64,000 bases of DNA from Lucifuga dentata. Lineage: Eukaryota > Chordata > Actinopteri > Ophidiiformes > Bythitidae. Of the stretch, positions 13,637-25,000 are shown piece by piece. The DNA lies in assembly GCA_014773175.1 (NCBI GenBank), contig VXCM01003153.1:1-64000 (forward strand), read 5' to 3'. The notes under the pieces are model-generated. The model saw only the letters and a program-made list of their open reading frames with translations. It searched no databases and was not told the origin of the DNA. A program made the position numbers and the translations under genes. Numbering within the stretch: the first letter of the stretch is position 1; each line of letters begins with the position of its first letter.

Positions 13637-16600
13637 TGAGAGAGAGAGAGAGAGAGACAGAGAGAGAGAGGAGGCTCAGTGCCACTAGAATGTAAGATCA
13701 GATCAAATCTCATCACTTTAATACACTGATCAACTAGTATTTTTATCTATCAAATGTATTGATCAGTAACATGTGATGCAAATACAGTTTAAAACATCAT
13801 CAGATTTCATCCTGATGAAACTTACCGTCAGACTGAAACACGTCTTCATTTTTATGTGGCAGTGTGTTTTATGGATTGCAAATATCTTGTTTCACGGCAA
13901 ACGCTAAAAGATGCTGATAACGAATAAACACGTTATTTCCCGTGTTACAGGCACATGAAGTCTGGCACTGTGTTTTATGAATCCTGCCCCTTAATTGCTG
14001 GAAACTGAAGGGCGGTTGTGTTTTCTGACTTATTCGCAACACACACACACCTACACACAAAATGCTTTTATAACGACAAGGGTCGCAATAAGAGGGTGGG
14101 AACAAAGCTGCATTGCCCACCTGAGAGCTATGAAATCATTATGAGTTACACAATTAAGCATGTCATTCAGATTCAGATTATGTTGTTGATCCTCACAGGA
14201 ATACACACACACACGCACACGGGCCTACGTGAGCCCACAAACACGCTTTCTGCATGTTGTCTTTACGTGTCGTGTAAGCGCTGGTCTGAAAGCTGCCAGA
14301 GAAGGGTTACAGCATGAGGCGTTCAATGACTCGTTAGGGAAATAACAGCGTGGCTGAATGGCGGTTTGGTAGATGAGAAGGTTCCCCGAAAGATCTCGTC
14401 TTTTCTGATAAGAACAGCCTCTGAGTGACGACAACGCAATTAAGTTTGATGGACGTGGGTAATGAGTAGAGATGTAGCTGGTTGACGCCTGCAGATGATT
14501 TTGTCTTTAGTTGGAGGCGTTTTAATAGGATTATGTTTCTGTCTGATCCTGTTTGTATTAAATGGTGCTGCTAGGGAATTTGTCAATTTAGACAAAACAT
14601 GTTGGTGTGACACCAATCTGAAAACTTAAGTCTCTCTCACAGGTTTTTAACCACTTAAAGGGCCATGCCACCCATTTTACATGTTTGAGCCTAATATATT
14701 CAATTTTCATACACGTAACGTTACTGACAATCATTTCCCAAAGCATACTACTGGAACGGTGAATTAAAAATGTTTTTCCTACCTTCCAGACCACCATTGG
14801 TTTCAGTTCATTCTCTATTAAAATCAACTTGTTGATACTGTAAACGTTCTTGGGATAGGTAATCCATCATCACCAACAAGACGTGTATTCAGGTTTTTTT
14901 AGAAGTTATGTAATTTTAGTGTTTAAGCTCAATAAAAAGCGTGGAGTGAATGTATGCCTCCACCGGGGAATATAGTCCCAAAAGAAGACCTGCGTTTATG
15001 GAAAAATTTAAAGGACCGTGACTTCATAAGGCTGTGTAACTATTAGCAGGAGAAACATGGATTTTTAAGGTGGGTGTATCACTTGAATATTTGATTTTGA
15101 AAGATTAAGAGATTTAGCAAAATATCAGGAAAGCTGAAATACGGTTTTATCCTTTGGGAAATGATTGTCAGTAACGTAACATGTATGATAATTGAATATA
15201 TTAGGTTCAAACATGCTAAATGGGTGGCATGGTCCTTTAAGCTCCATGGAGTTCTAAGGGAAAACAAGAGAAATTTCTCCTATTATTTGATTTCTCATAT
15301 TAAAAACATCACTGCATACTGATTCTTGTTGTATTATTTTAGTTCACACCATCGTCTTCTACCGATGCTAGCTAGCAAAGCTAACAAAGCTAAATGCGTG
15401 AGTTGTGCAGCCTGACATCCAGAGCTACAACAGCCAGACTTTCTACCTGCGAGATGATTCTCGTTTTGGCTGCATGGGTCAAAGAGTCCCTAAAAAGCTC
15501 CGGGACATTTGGCGCTTATTGAAAAGGGACATTCTGTCATTTATACTTGACAAATACTTTATACAAAGACAAATTTGGCATGAAGGACTTCGGCTAGCAG
15601 ATTCTGTGAACCGACTGCGTCTATCCATCACCATTATTTCCAGATAACCTCAAACATGTGAGCCCACCCTCCAGGAGAGTAGACTATTCCCAAGGCTATA
15701 GTGCCACCTTCTGGTGGTTGGACTGAACTAGAAATTACTCAAAATGCGGTTGAGGTTCTTGCAAACCTAATAGTTGTTTATGTATGTCGGTGTGACAAGC
15801 GTTCAAATTTTAGGAGATCTTTTTGGAAGACCTGCGTGAGAATTTATTAATTAATTCAATGCACCCAAGTTCTAAGAGTGGCTTTAATTTTCCCACCTTC
15901 AGCACCAGCAGGAAGTAACCCTTGTGATGTCATAGAGGTCAGTTTTGCTGCTATCTCCCTCCACAGCCACAGAAGTTGTTTTCACAGGCTGAACAGTGCT
16001 TACCAAAATCAATAAACCGTGTTTGATGTGGAAACCGGACGGAATCTCCCTTTATCTACATGCATAAAAGTGTATGTATGTGTGTGTATGTTCTTACCAT
16101 GTAGAAATAGGAGAGGCAGCATCCGATGGCCCAGAAAACCGATCCAGTCTTCACAGATTTCACCTAAAGTTTAAACAGGAGAAAAAAAAAAAGATGAACC
16201 ATAAACNGATCCAGTCTTCACAGATTTCACCTAAAGTTTAAACAGGAGAAAAAAAAAAAGATGAACCATAAACAAATAGCGTGCAACAAAGACAAATCAA
16301 ATCCAAATTAAGCGAGTTTTTCCTTCCTTTTATCGCTGCTGCTTAACCAACACGACGCAATTATTATTCATTGCGTTTTGTCTCTTTAATGACCTGCACA
16401 ATGCAGAGCAATGTGTCCTACACGTCATTACCTTCCCACAATAAACGAGGGCTTAACAAGGCTAACGAGCCCCGACTTAACGAACGCACGCTTCTCAGGC
16501 TCTGGTTGGTTGGCTGGATGAAGCTCAGGATTAGGATAAATGGCAGAGCTAAACCAACGAGATGTGGTGGATGGAAGGAAGCGAGGGATAAAATGAAAGT

Positions 16601-19015
16601 GAAACCTGGTATGAAGGGAGGGTGAAATGGGGAGAGGGAGATGAAAAGAAAGAAAGAAAAAACAGGGAAATTAAAAGAAAGAAACAGACAGGGTTGCATT
16701 AGCTGGTTTTCTAGCTGCAGAAAGATCAGGACTTATTCTTTATCTGCAAATCAGGCTATGCTTTGCCCTTTATTTCCATTCCACCAATTAACAGCAACCC
16801 CAGACTTCATAACTGGGAAGATGAATTACTTCTGTTTAAATCCCAGTAAAGTTCACGAAGAATAATATTAGCACACACAGCCGTAAATGCACAACTCTGA
16901 TATGATGGCTATAACTACAGTGTTGGCTAGAGAGTGCTCAGACTAGCACTTAAAGGACCGTACTGGTGGTTTTGCATAAAACCTTTGACATTACTGCCAA
17001 ACTGCGTAAACTTTACTGCGTAAAATTACTGTGTAAACTTTAGAAGATGTTTGGCAGTAAGGTTAACATTTATGTCGGGCTCAAACATGCAAAACCACCG
17101 GTGTGGTCCTTTAAGATTTAATTAAATGTTTAAGCTGCACCGTCCACTGTGTTGCAGCGCAGCCGTGAAAGGAATCGCTACAGTAAAACTCAACTCCGTT
17201 CCATTTTAAGCGATCTGAAAAATGGCCTAATTAAATTTGTTCTACAGGAGAGCTCGCCGAAGCAGCAGCCAGAGAATTTACTGGAAAAACCACAACACGT
17301 TTGCATCTCATCACGGGACAGATTAGCGCATAAAGTCGTACCCAGAGGTAGTAGGTGAACTGCAGGGCAAAAATGGCAATGCCTTCGTTGTCAAAGGAGC
17401 CGGCCACGGAGCGGGAGATGTATCCGGGCACGATGGCGATGAAGCAGGCCGCCAGCAGCCCCGCCCCTTGGTTCCACAGCTCCCTCGTCAGTAGGAAGGT
17501 GGAGATGGAGGTCAGGCCGCTGAACACCGGCGCCAGGAACACACACACATCCCGGATGTGGACAGTGATGTGCAGCAGGTTGAGAACATAGTGGATGAGC
17601 CCTGCTGTGACCATCAGGCCTGGATACACCTGGAGGAGGAGGAGGAACAGGTGAGAGCAGGGATTCTTCAGACAGGAAACTCAAATATAATCCTTCTGTA
17701 TGTTTTGTAAGAGGCTTAAAGGACCATTTCACCATTTTGCATGTTTGAGCTTAATATATTCAATTTTCATACATGTAACGTTACTGACAATCATTTCCCA
17801 AAGCATACTACTGGAATGGTGAATTAAAAATGTTTTTCCTACCTTCCAGACCTCCATTGGTTTCAGTTCATTCTGCTATTAAAATCAACTTGTTGATACT
17901 GTAAACGTTCTTGGGATAGGTAATCCATCATCACCAACAAGACGTGTATTCAGGTTTTTTTAGAAGTTATGTAATTTTAGTGTTTAAGCTCAATAAAAAG
18001 CGTGGAGTGAATGTATGCCTCCACCGGGGAATATAGTCCCAAAAGAAGACCTGCGTTTATGGAAAAATTTAAAGGACCGTGACTTCATAAGGCTGTGTAA
18101 CTATTAGCAGGAGAAACATGGATTTTTAAGGTGGGTGTATCACTTGAATATTTGATTTTGAAAGATTAAGAGATTTAGCAAAATATCAGGAAAGCTGAAA
18201 TACGGTTTTATCCTTTGGGAAATGATTGTCAGTAACGTAACATGTATGAAAACTGAATATATTAGGCTCAAACGTGCAAAATGGCCGGTATGGTCCTTTA
18301 AATTGCCAGCAAATAAACAGAATGGGATGTCTGAAAGGAGCTTTACTAATAAAGCCAAAGTAAAACAAAAAGACTGGAAAACACCATGATGTAATTGGGG
18401 ATGTTAATGATTAACCTACTGATTAACTGTAATTGCTGATTTCTCTGTTTCTTGAAGAAATGTGGAAATTAGGCTGATTCAGATGGTTTTCACGCCTCAT
18501 TCTTCTTCTACTCTGTTTTCTATGCGTTGGCGGTCGGCAAAGCAGCTTTTGGCTGCCATGCCTCCACCTGCCGGTNACTCTGTTTTCTATGCGTTGGCGG
18601 TCGGCAAAGCAGCTTTTGGCTGCCATGCCTCCACCTGCCGGTTTGGAGGAAGGATCACATCCCCTACCTGACCGGGAATTTCCAATTTAAGTGAGAAAGC
18701 GGTTGTTGCGGCTACGACGATGCGAGCGTGAAAGAAATCAAGAAACATTCCCACAGCAGGTCGTCCTGCTTTGTTCTGACTTATATGTGAAAAAAAACAT
18801 CCCACCATCTGCCTGTATGGAGAAATCTATTAGAGAGGTAGAAAGACAGAGGACACACACACACACACAGATGAGTGGTGGTGTAATGAAGTGTTAAAGT
18901 GACCCCCGTCTGCATGTCCTTTAGCTGCATATGAAGATGTAGCTACTCTGTGTTTTATGAGAGCGTCTCTGTAAGTCGTTGCTTCCCCGAGGAGCTGTTT
19001 AACCATCCAGCCATG

Positions 19016-19054
<39 letters not shown>

Positions 19055-22000
19055 TAGAAATGCATACTGTGCAATCATAAGTGAGAAGGATGGATGAATG
19101 AAGATTTATCACAGCAATGGGAAATGAGAAACAAGGACAATGAGAGTTTACCTCCACACACACACACACACACACACACACATCACTTACTGTCCCCCCC
19201 ACTATCCTGCCCAGAGGGTACCAGGCTCTTTCATCAAACCAGTTGAGGAACTCGTAGAAGCCGTTGGTGGTGAGGTGGTGCGTTGATCTGTAGTTGAACC
19301 TGAAACATTGAACCAGAGGCAGAAAGATGATAGTTAGGACAGGAAACGCCACCAGAACCCACAACGAGCATCGATTCTACTCAGGGAACAACAAGACAAG
19401 TGGCAGTGTATTATGGAACGGACCTTAAAGGAGCATACTGGTGAGTTTCCAAGTTTGAGCCCAATAAATATTACCTGCACACGTGTTACGTTACTGACAA
19501 CCATTTTCCAAAATATAAAACCATATTTTAGTTTTTATGCTGTTTTGCCAAATTCCCTAATCTTTCAAAATTAAATGTTCACCCAGTTTAAAATTCAATG
19601 TTTCTCTTGCTGACACGTATGTCTAAATGTAGAAGACACGGTCGTTTTTAATTTCTCAGTAAAAGCCGTCTTCTCCTGGGACGATGTTCCCTGGTGGAGA
19701 CAAACATGTGCGATTGCCGGTATGGTCCTTTAACACAACTTTTCAAAGTGGGACTGCAGCCCCCTGGAGGACCACAAGGGGGCACTAGGGGTCCACTACA
19801 ATGTTGGAGTGAGGGAGGGAGAAATTTAAAAAAAAACAAAATTATAATCTTAAAACATTTTTTATGATAAGAATAAGCAATGTCCTATTTTTTCTTTTCA
19901 ATTTCAACCACATTTAATAAACCAGGTGGCGTTTTTCATCAGTCCATCATCTGACGTCATTACCGCTGTAGGAAGTTGCCAAGGTTACCGGATGTCACAC
20001 TAGCTAGCAAGCTAATAGGAGCAGCTAGCCTAATGGTGTAGAGCTCGCTCATTAGCTACCTCACATCTTTGAATGATGGATAAGTTTCTGAAGAGAAGAA
20101 AACCTGATTAACATATAGAAGATGGTAATGCCCTAGCGGCAAAAAAAAAAAAAAAAAAANAAAAAAAAAAAAAAAAAAACAGTGAAACACTGCGAGTACG
20201 AGTCTGCTGACATCAAGTCTGGTTTTACCGCAGCAAAGACAGTCATGCTCTCCCAAAGTGTGCTCTCTTTCCAATGAGTGTTTAAAACCTTCTAAACTTT
20301 TAAGACACAACAAAAACACCAGGTGAGGCAAAAAATCTGCTGAATTTTTCAAATGTAAGGAAGAAATGTTGATCAGTCAACTACATTCAAACAAGCATGT
20401 TTCATAGGTGGGGCCCCAGGTGGAGAACGCAACAATTTAGGGGTCCTTAACATGATAAAGGTTAAACAAAGGAAAAGCTGCATCCGTGTAAAGAAAGAGG
20501 CTGACATACAACAACACGATAAAATCACAGCATGTAAAAGAAGCTGCAGGTACACTAATAATCATTTTTAAAAACGTAAAGAAAACAGGCTTCTAGCAGC
20601 ATAATGCAGCGCTGCAGCCACGATTATAGAGGAGAGAAACAGAGACGCGGCGTGATGAAGATGCTGGCGACCTGAAAACTCACGGCAACATGAATGGCAG
20701 AGCGAGAAGGCAGCTGCAGCTGGAAACACTCGGTGAGGATGTGGCAACAAGAGAGATGCTTAAAACTGAAAACATTAATAAGATGCTTGAATCTGACGGG
20801 AACTTCCTTTTACCGCAGAGTGGAATATTTTAGCTCTGAATGGAAATGAAAGTAAAGACATTCTGTGACACTCCTGCAGCTCAGCATTCAGACTAAATAT
20901 ATATTCTTAAAATAATCAAATCTGAAGGCATTTTAGCAGTAATAATATTTAAGATGATATGAACAATTTAATACTGAAAAATGTTGTATTGTGACTGCAG
21001 AAGTAAGCAGTACTGCAAAATGTAAAAACACAAGTAAAAATTAACGTGTTTCCCATACACAGGTGAAACTTGGACGGCCCGCTCAAATAGTGGCGGGTCC
21101 GTTNTTTTTTTTTTTTTTGTTTTATTTTTACCTGAACTGCAGAGAGAACCAGGTTTTTACTCCAGCCGGGTCATTATTTCTAATTTTAAAATACATGTAA
21201 CCTTCATGCTTCAACCAAAGTTTCCCTCTGCTGTGTTTGAGTTAATTAGTTTCTTTAGTTTTCCTTACTGTGGTTGCCTAGCAACCAGTAGTACCAGTAG
21301 TACACAGCCTGGTAGCAGCCATTTTCAACTGGATCTGAATGTTTTTTTTTGCTTTTTCTTTGCACTTTTAAAGCCAAATAGTTATGTTAGTGCCATGAAA
21401 GGCGCCTAAAAAATAAAATGTATTATTATTATTATTATTATTATTAAACTTTTGTTGGAATCTTTTATTGCAGAGTTATCCCTTTTTTTTTTTTTTTTTT
21501 TTNTTTTTTTTTTTTTTTTTTTCTGGCAGTTGGATGCCTGCCCACCACCACAAGTAAATTTTCGGCCTGTGGGAAACACTGTGTGTATATATATATATTA
21601 TATACAGTATATATAATTTTTAACTAGCTAACAGCCAGTGTTAGCTAGTTAGCTGCCACACTGCAGTACTAACTAGCTAACAGCCAGTTAGCCTTGTAGC
21701 CAAACCACTCCTAAACAGCCAAACTCCTTTTTAGGAACTAATTTGTCAGGCACCAACTAGCTACTTTTGGACATGCTAGTTTAGTTTCTACTTCTTGTAC
21801 GTTAGGAAAATGCTTCAACACGTTATCATGCTGCAGTATTGTCGATTCTGTGATATGACATTTTTAATCATATAAAAATTATGCTGGTATGAACGAGCTC
21901 GAATTCAGACATCAGGTTTTACTAAGACTCTGGCAGTACAGAAGTTAGCCTGGAAGTTGACTGACTCAAGAGTTCATAACACGGAAAGGAGATCGTGAAG

Positions 22001-25000
22001 GGCATTTATAATTAAATCATGACATTTCGGTTTGTTTAACACAGCGTCTTTCATTATTTCAGTTAACATCAGGACAGCTCTGTGTGTGTTTAGGCAACTA
22101 GGAAGTACACATTCAATAATCTGCTGAACAAACAAAACTCACTTTATCTGACAGGTTGATGTGGATGCTGCTAAAAACCTTGTTACCGCCACAAACTGTG
22201 ATCTCAGCTAACAGCAAAGCAGACAAAAGCATGGATTCTTTATTCCTCTTATACAGGAAAAAAGAAAAATCATCATGGCAAAGATTTTCTCTCCTTCTAC
22301 CTTTCCATCCTCTACCTGTTCGTTCTCCAGTTCTCTCTAATATTTCTCAAGTTGTTTACAGCCGCCAGCACCGACAGACAGGCAGCTTAGTCTGTAATTA
22401 GGCGGTTCTAAAAGACAGACTGCTGCCATTGTACAAATCCTGCATCGAGCTGAGACACTGCTGATGCACTAAAGTTTGTCTGCTTGTCCCCTGAGCTTTT
22501 CCAGAATATTAAAGTGCCCAGTACAAACTGTCCCTCCATGAAAAACAGGAACGGAGTGCAACAACGGCTTTCTCTGCCCCCTGGATTCATAGGTTGATGG
22601 TAAAAAAACAGAGAAATACAAAAAATTCTCTTTGTTCCAGCTACCATCGGCCTTTAAATAATTCAGTGTGAATTATTTTTGTATTTGCTGTCCATTTATT
22701 GTTGTTTGTCGTATGATTGTGTGGTATCTGCTGGCTGTACAACAATTTGCCCCTTGGGGATAATAAAGATTTCCTTGATCCTTAATACTTGATACTTGAA
22801 CTGCAAAGGTAGACACAGAAACGTTGCCACGGCAACTGGGAATGATATGACTCAGTACTGGAAGATGCAATAACAGTTTAGCATTTTGTACAATACTGTA
22901 TAGAAACTTAAAAGTTCTGGCTTGTTAAATGACAAACAGGAAAGGTAGGAACTCAAATTACTGGAGAATTCCATCGGCTAATTCATGACCTGAGGATGGA
23001 TGAAGAAAAATTCTGGGAATATTTCAGATTCTGAGTAACTCAGCTTGATCACCTGCTTCATTTAATTCAGCGTAATTCATAATAATTCATAATTAATTAC
23101 ACAAAACTGGGTGCGTTTGCTGAGTCTTGATATCCATCATTGATTTATTGAAGAATACATGAACGTTCGGTTCGTCATTACAGCTGCAGCAAGCGGAAAA
23201 AATTGGAAAATTTTTAACTTTGGACAGCATGTTCCGTCTCACTGCCAGCGATGGCGGCATTTTCCATCGTCCTCTCACTGAAAAGAACAGAACATCCGGT
23301 TTTCTGTCTACCGCTCACCACCAACATGAATCCAGCATTATTATGCTGTGTTCCACTCAAAGTGGGATGTCGGAATTTCCCAGTTGAAAATTCCGACTTC
23401 CGTTCCATCCCCCCCCCCCNCCCCCCCCCCCACAATGCCAAATGTAAACAAAAAAATATGGCTGAATGCCAACAAATACTATAAAATAAAAATAAATAAA
23501 GTTAGTAATAAATGCTAACTAAAGTAACGTTAGATTAGTTGGATTGTGTTGAGAAGTAAATTTTTTAGACTTCATTATCAAAGGCAAACAGTTATTATAC
23601 AATATAGATAGTTACCATGGCGATATATTTTAACCTTTTAATTTCAATGTCATGCAAGAAAAATGACTTTAAACAGCTTTTAGCTTATTAATTACAATCA
23701 CAAAGTTCGCTTCCATGGGCGCTGCCATGTTGAGTGACGTCAACTTCGTTGAAGTCAGAGTAGATGGATTTGAGCTGAGTTTCCGAGTCTTATGCTGCAT
23801 TCGAGCTCCCTCGGAACTCAAAATTTTCTGACCTCCTACTTGGAAAAATGCGTTGGAACGGCACTTGAAGTCAGAGCTCCGACTGGGAAACTCGGACCAA
23901 AATAATCTACCCCGACTTACTGAGTATGACGTCACTCAACATGGCGGCACCATGGAAGTGAGCTTTGTGAATGGAAATGATCAGCTAACAGCAGAATAAA
24001 GTATTTTTTCTTGCGTGACATTGAAATAAAAAGGTCAAAATATATCNTCAGCTAACAGCAGAATAAAGTATTTTTTCTTGCGTGACATTGAAATAAAAAG
24101 GTCAAAATATATCGCCGTGGTAACTATCTATAGTGTTTATTAGCTGTTTGCCATTGATATGTAAGTGAGAATAATTTCAGAATATTACTTCTCTACATTC
24201 TCTGCTCGGAATTTTCACCTGGGAAATTCCGACTTCCCACTTTAACTAGAACACAGCATCAGCTCCGACTTCAATGGTGTTCCAACACATTTTTTCCAAG
24301 TAGGAGGTCGGAAATTTTCGAGTTCTGAGTTGCAGAACGCATCATTAGAGTACATGCACAGGTATGGTCAATTCACCAAAAAAAAAGTGCACAAACACAG
24401 TGCACACGTGTAAAATACAGTACAATGTAAAGTGTGTTTGTTCTCTGATTCTGGATAACGTGACAGAATGTCTTTTGCTTTTTAATGCCAGGAAGCAGCA
24501 GAATCCCAGAAAGTGTTCAGCCAGCCAGCAAACAGAAGAAAGGCTCTCCACCCACACTTTACTCTCAGTGCTGGACTCTTCAACCTTCTGCAGCCAAAAA
24601 CTCAAACGAAGCAAAACTCTGCCTCGTCCGTGGGACCCAGACTCATTAAAAAAAGCAGAGGGAAGTTCTACTCCTGTGCGCTGAATGGAAACAGGAACAG
24701 CAACCAGGAAATTCATTCTGACTGTACGTCTCACCTGTTGGTTTAAAACAGCTGCTTCAACAAACTTCCTGCTGAAAAACATGCTTTTCTACTGGAATCA
24801 CTCGAAATGCAGGGTAAAATAATAAAAATCAGGCAGCTGAACATGTCCTAGAATACTGCACCCACTGTACTCCTTAAAGGAGCATACCAGTGATTTTTAC
24901 ATGTTTAAGCTCCATAAATATTACCTGTACATTTTATGTTACTGACAACCATTTTCCAAAATATAAAACCACATTTTAGTTTTTGTGTTATTTTGCCAAA

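Larger units (their letters stand above)
13162..16097 (-). other. stt3b: stt3b intron 4
   Basis: It contains a GT tract (about 13598-13634) followed by a GA tract (about 13637-13670), and a full TTAA element at 14655-15240. The stretches 13670-14650 and 15245-16090 show nothing I can assign. Confidence 0.9.
16164..17341 (-). other. stt3b: stt3b intron 3
   Basis: It contains the artefactual duplication of the exon 4 start (16208-16273) and a 165-bp short form of the TTAA element (16950-17114). The rest shows no recognisable feature. Confidence 0.9.
17630..19190 (-). other. stt3b: stt3b intron 2
   Basis: It contains a full TTAA element (17716-18301), an assembly duplication around the N at 18576 (18510-18642), and dinucleotide repeats at 18849-18870, 19019-19053 and 19153-19183. 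Confidence 0.9.

Noticed and set aside
16208..16230. Possible second copy of exon 4
   Set aside because: Only the first 23 nt are repeated and the copy ends at the N, so it is not a true exon duplication.
18510..18642. Apparent tandem duplication in intron 2
   Set aside because: Exact 66-bp copies separated by one N; same assembly artefact as at 13 other sites.
24345..24782. 145-codon open frame on the minus strand
   Set aside because: No recognisable domain, ordinary composition, overlaps frames on the other strand and lies next to a repeat.
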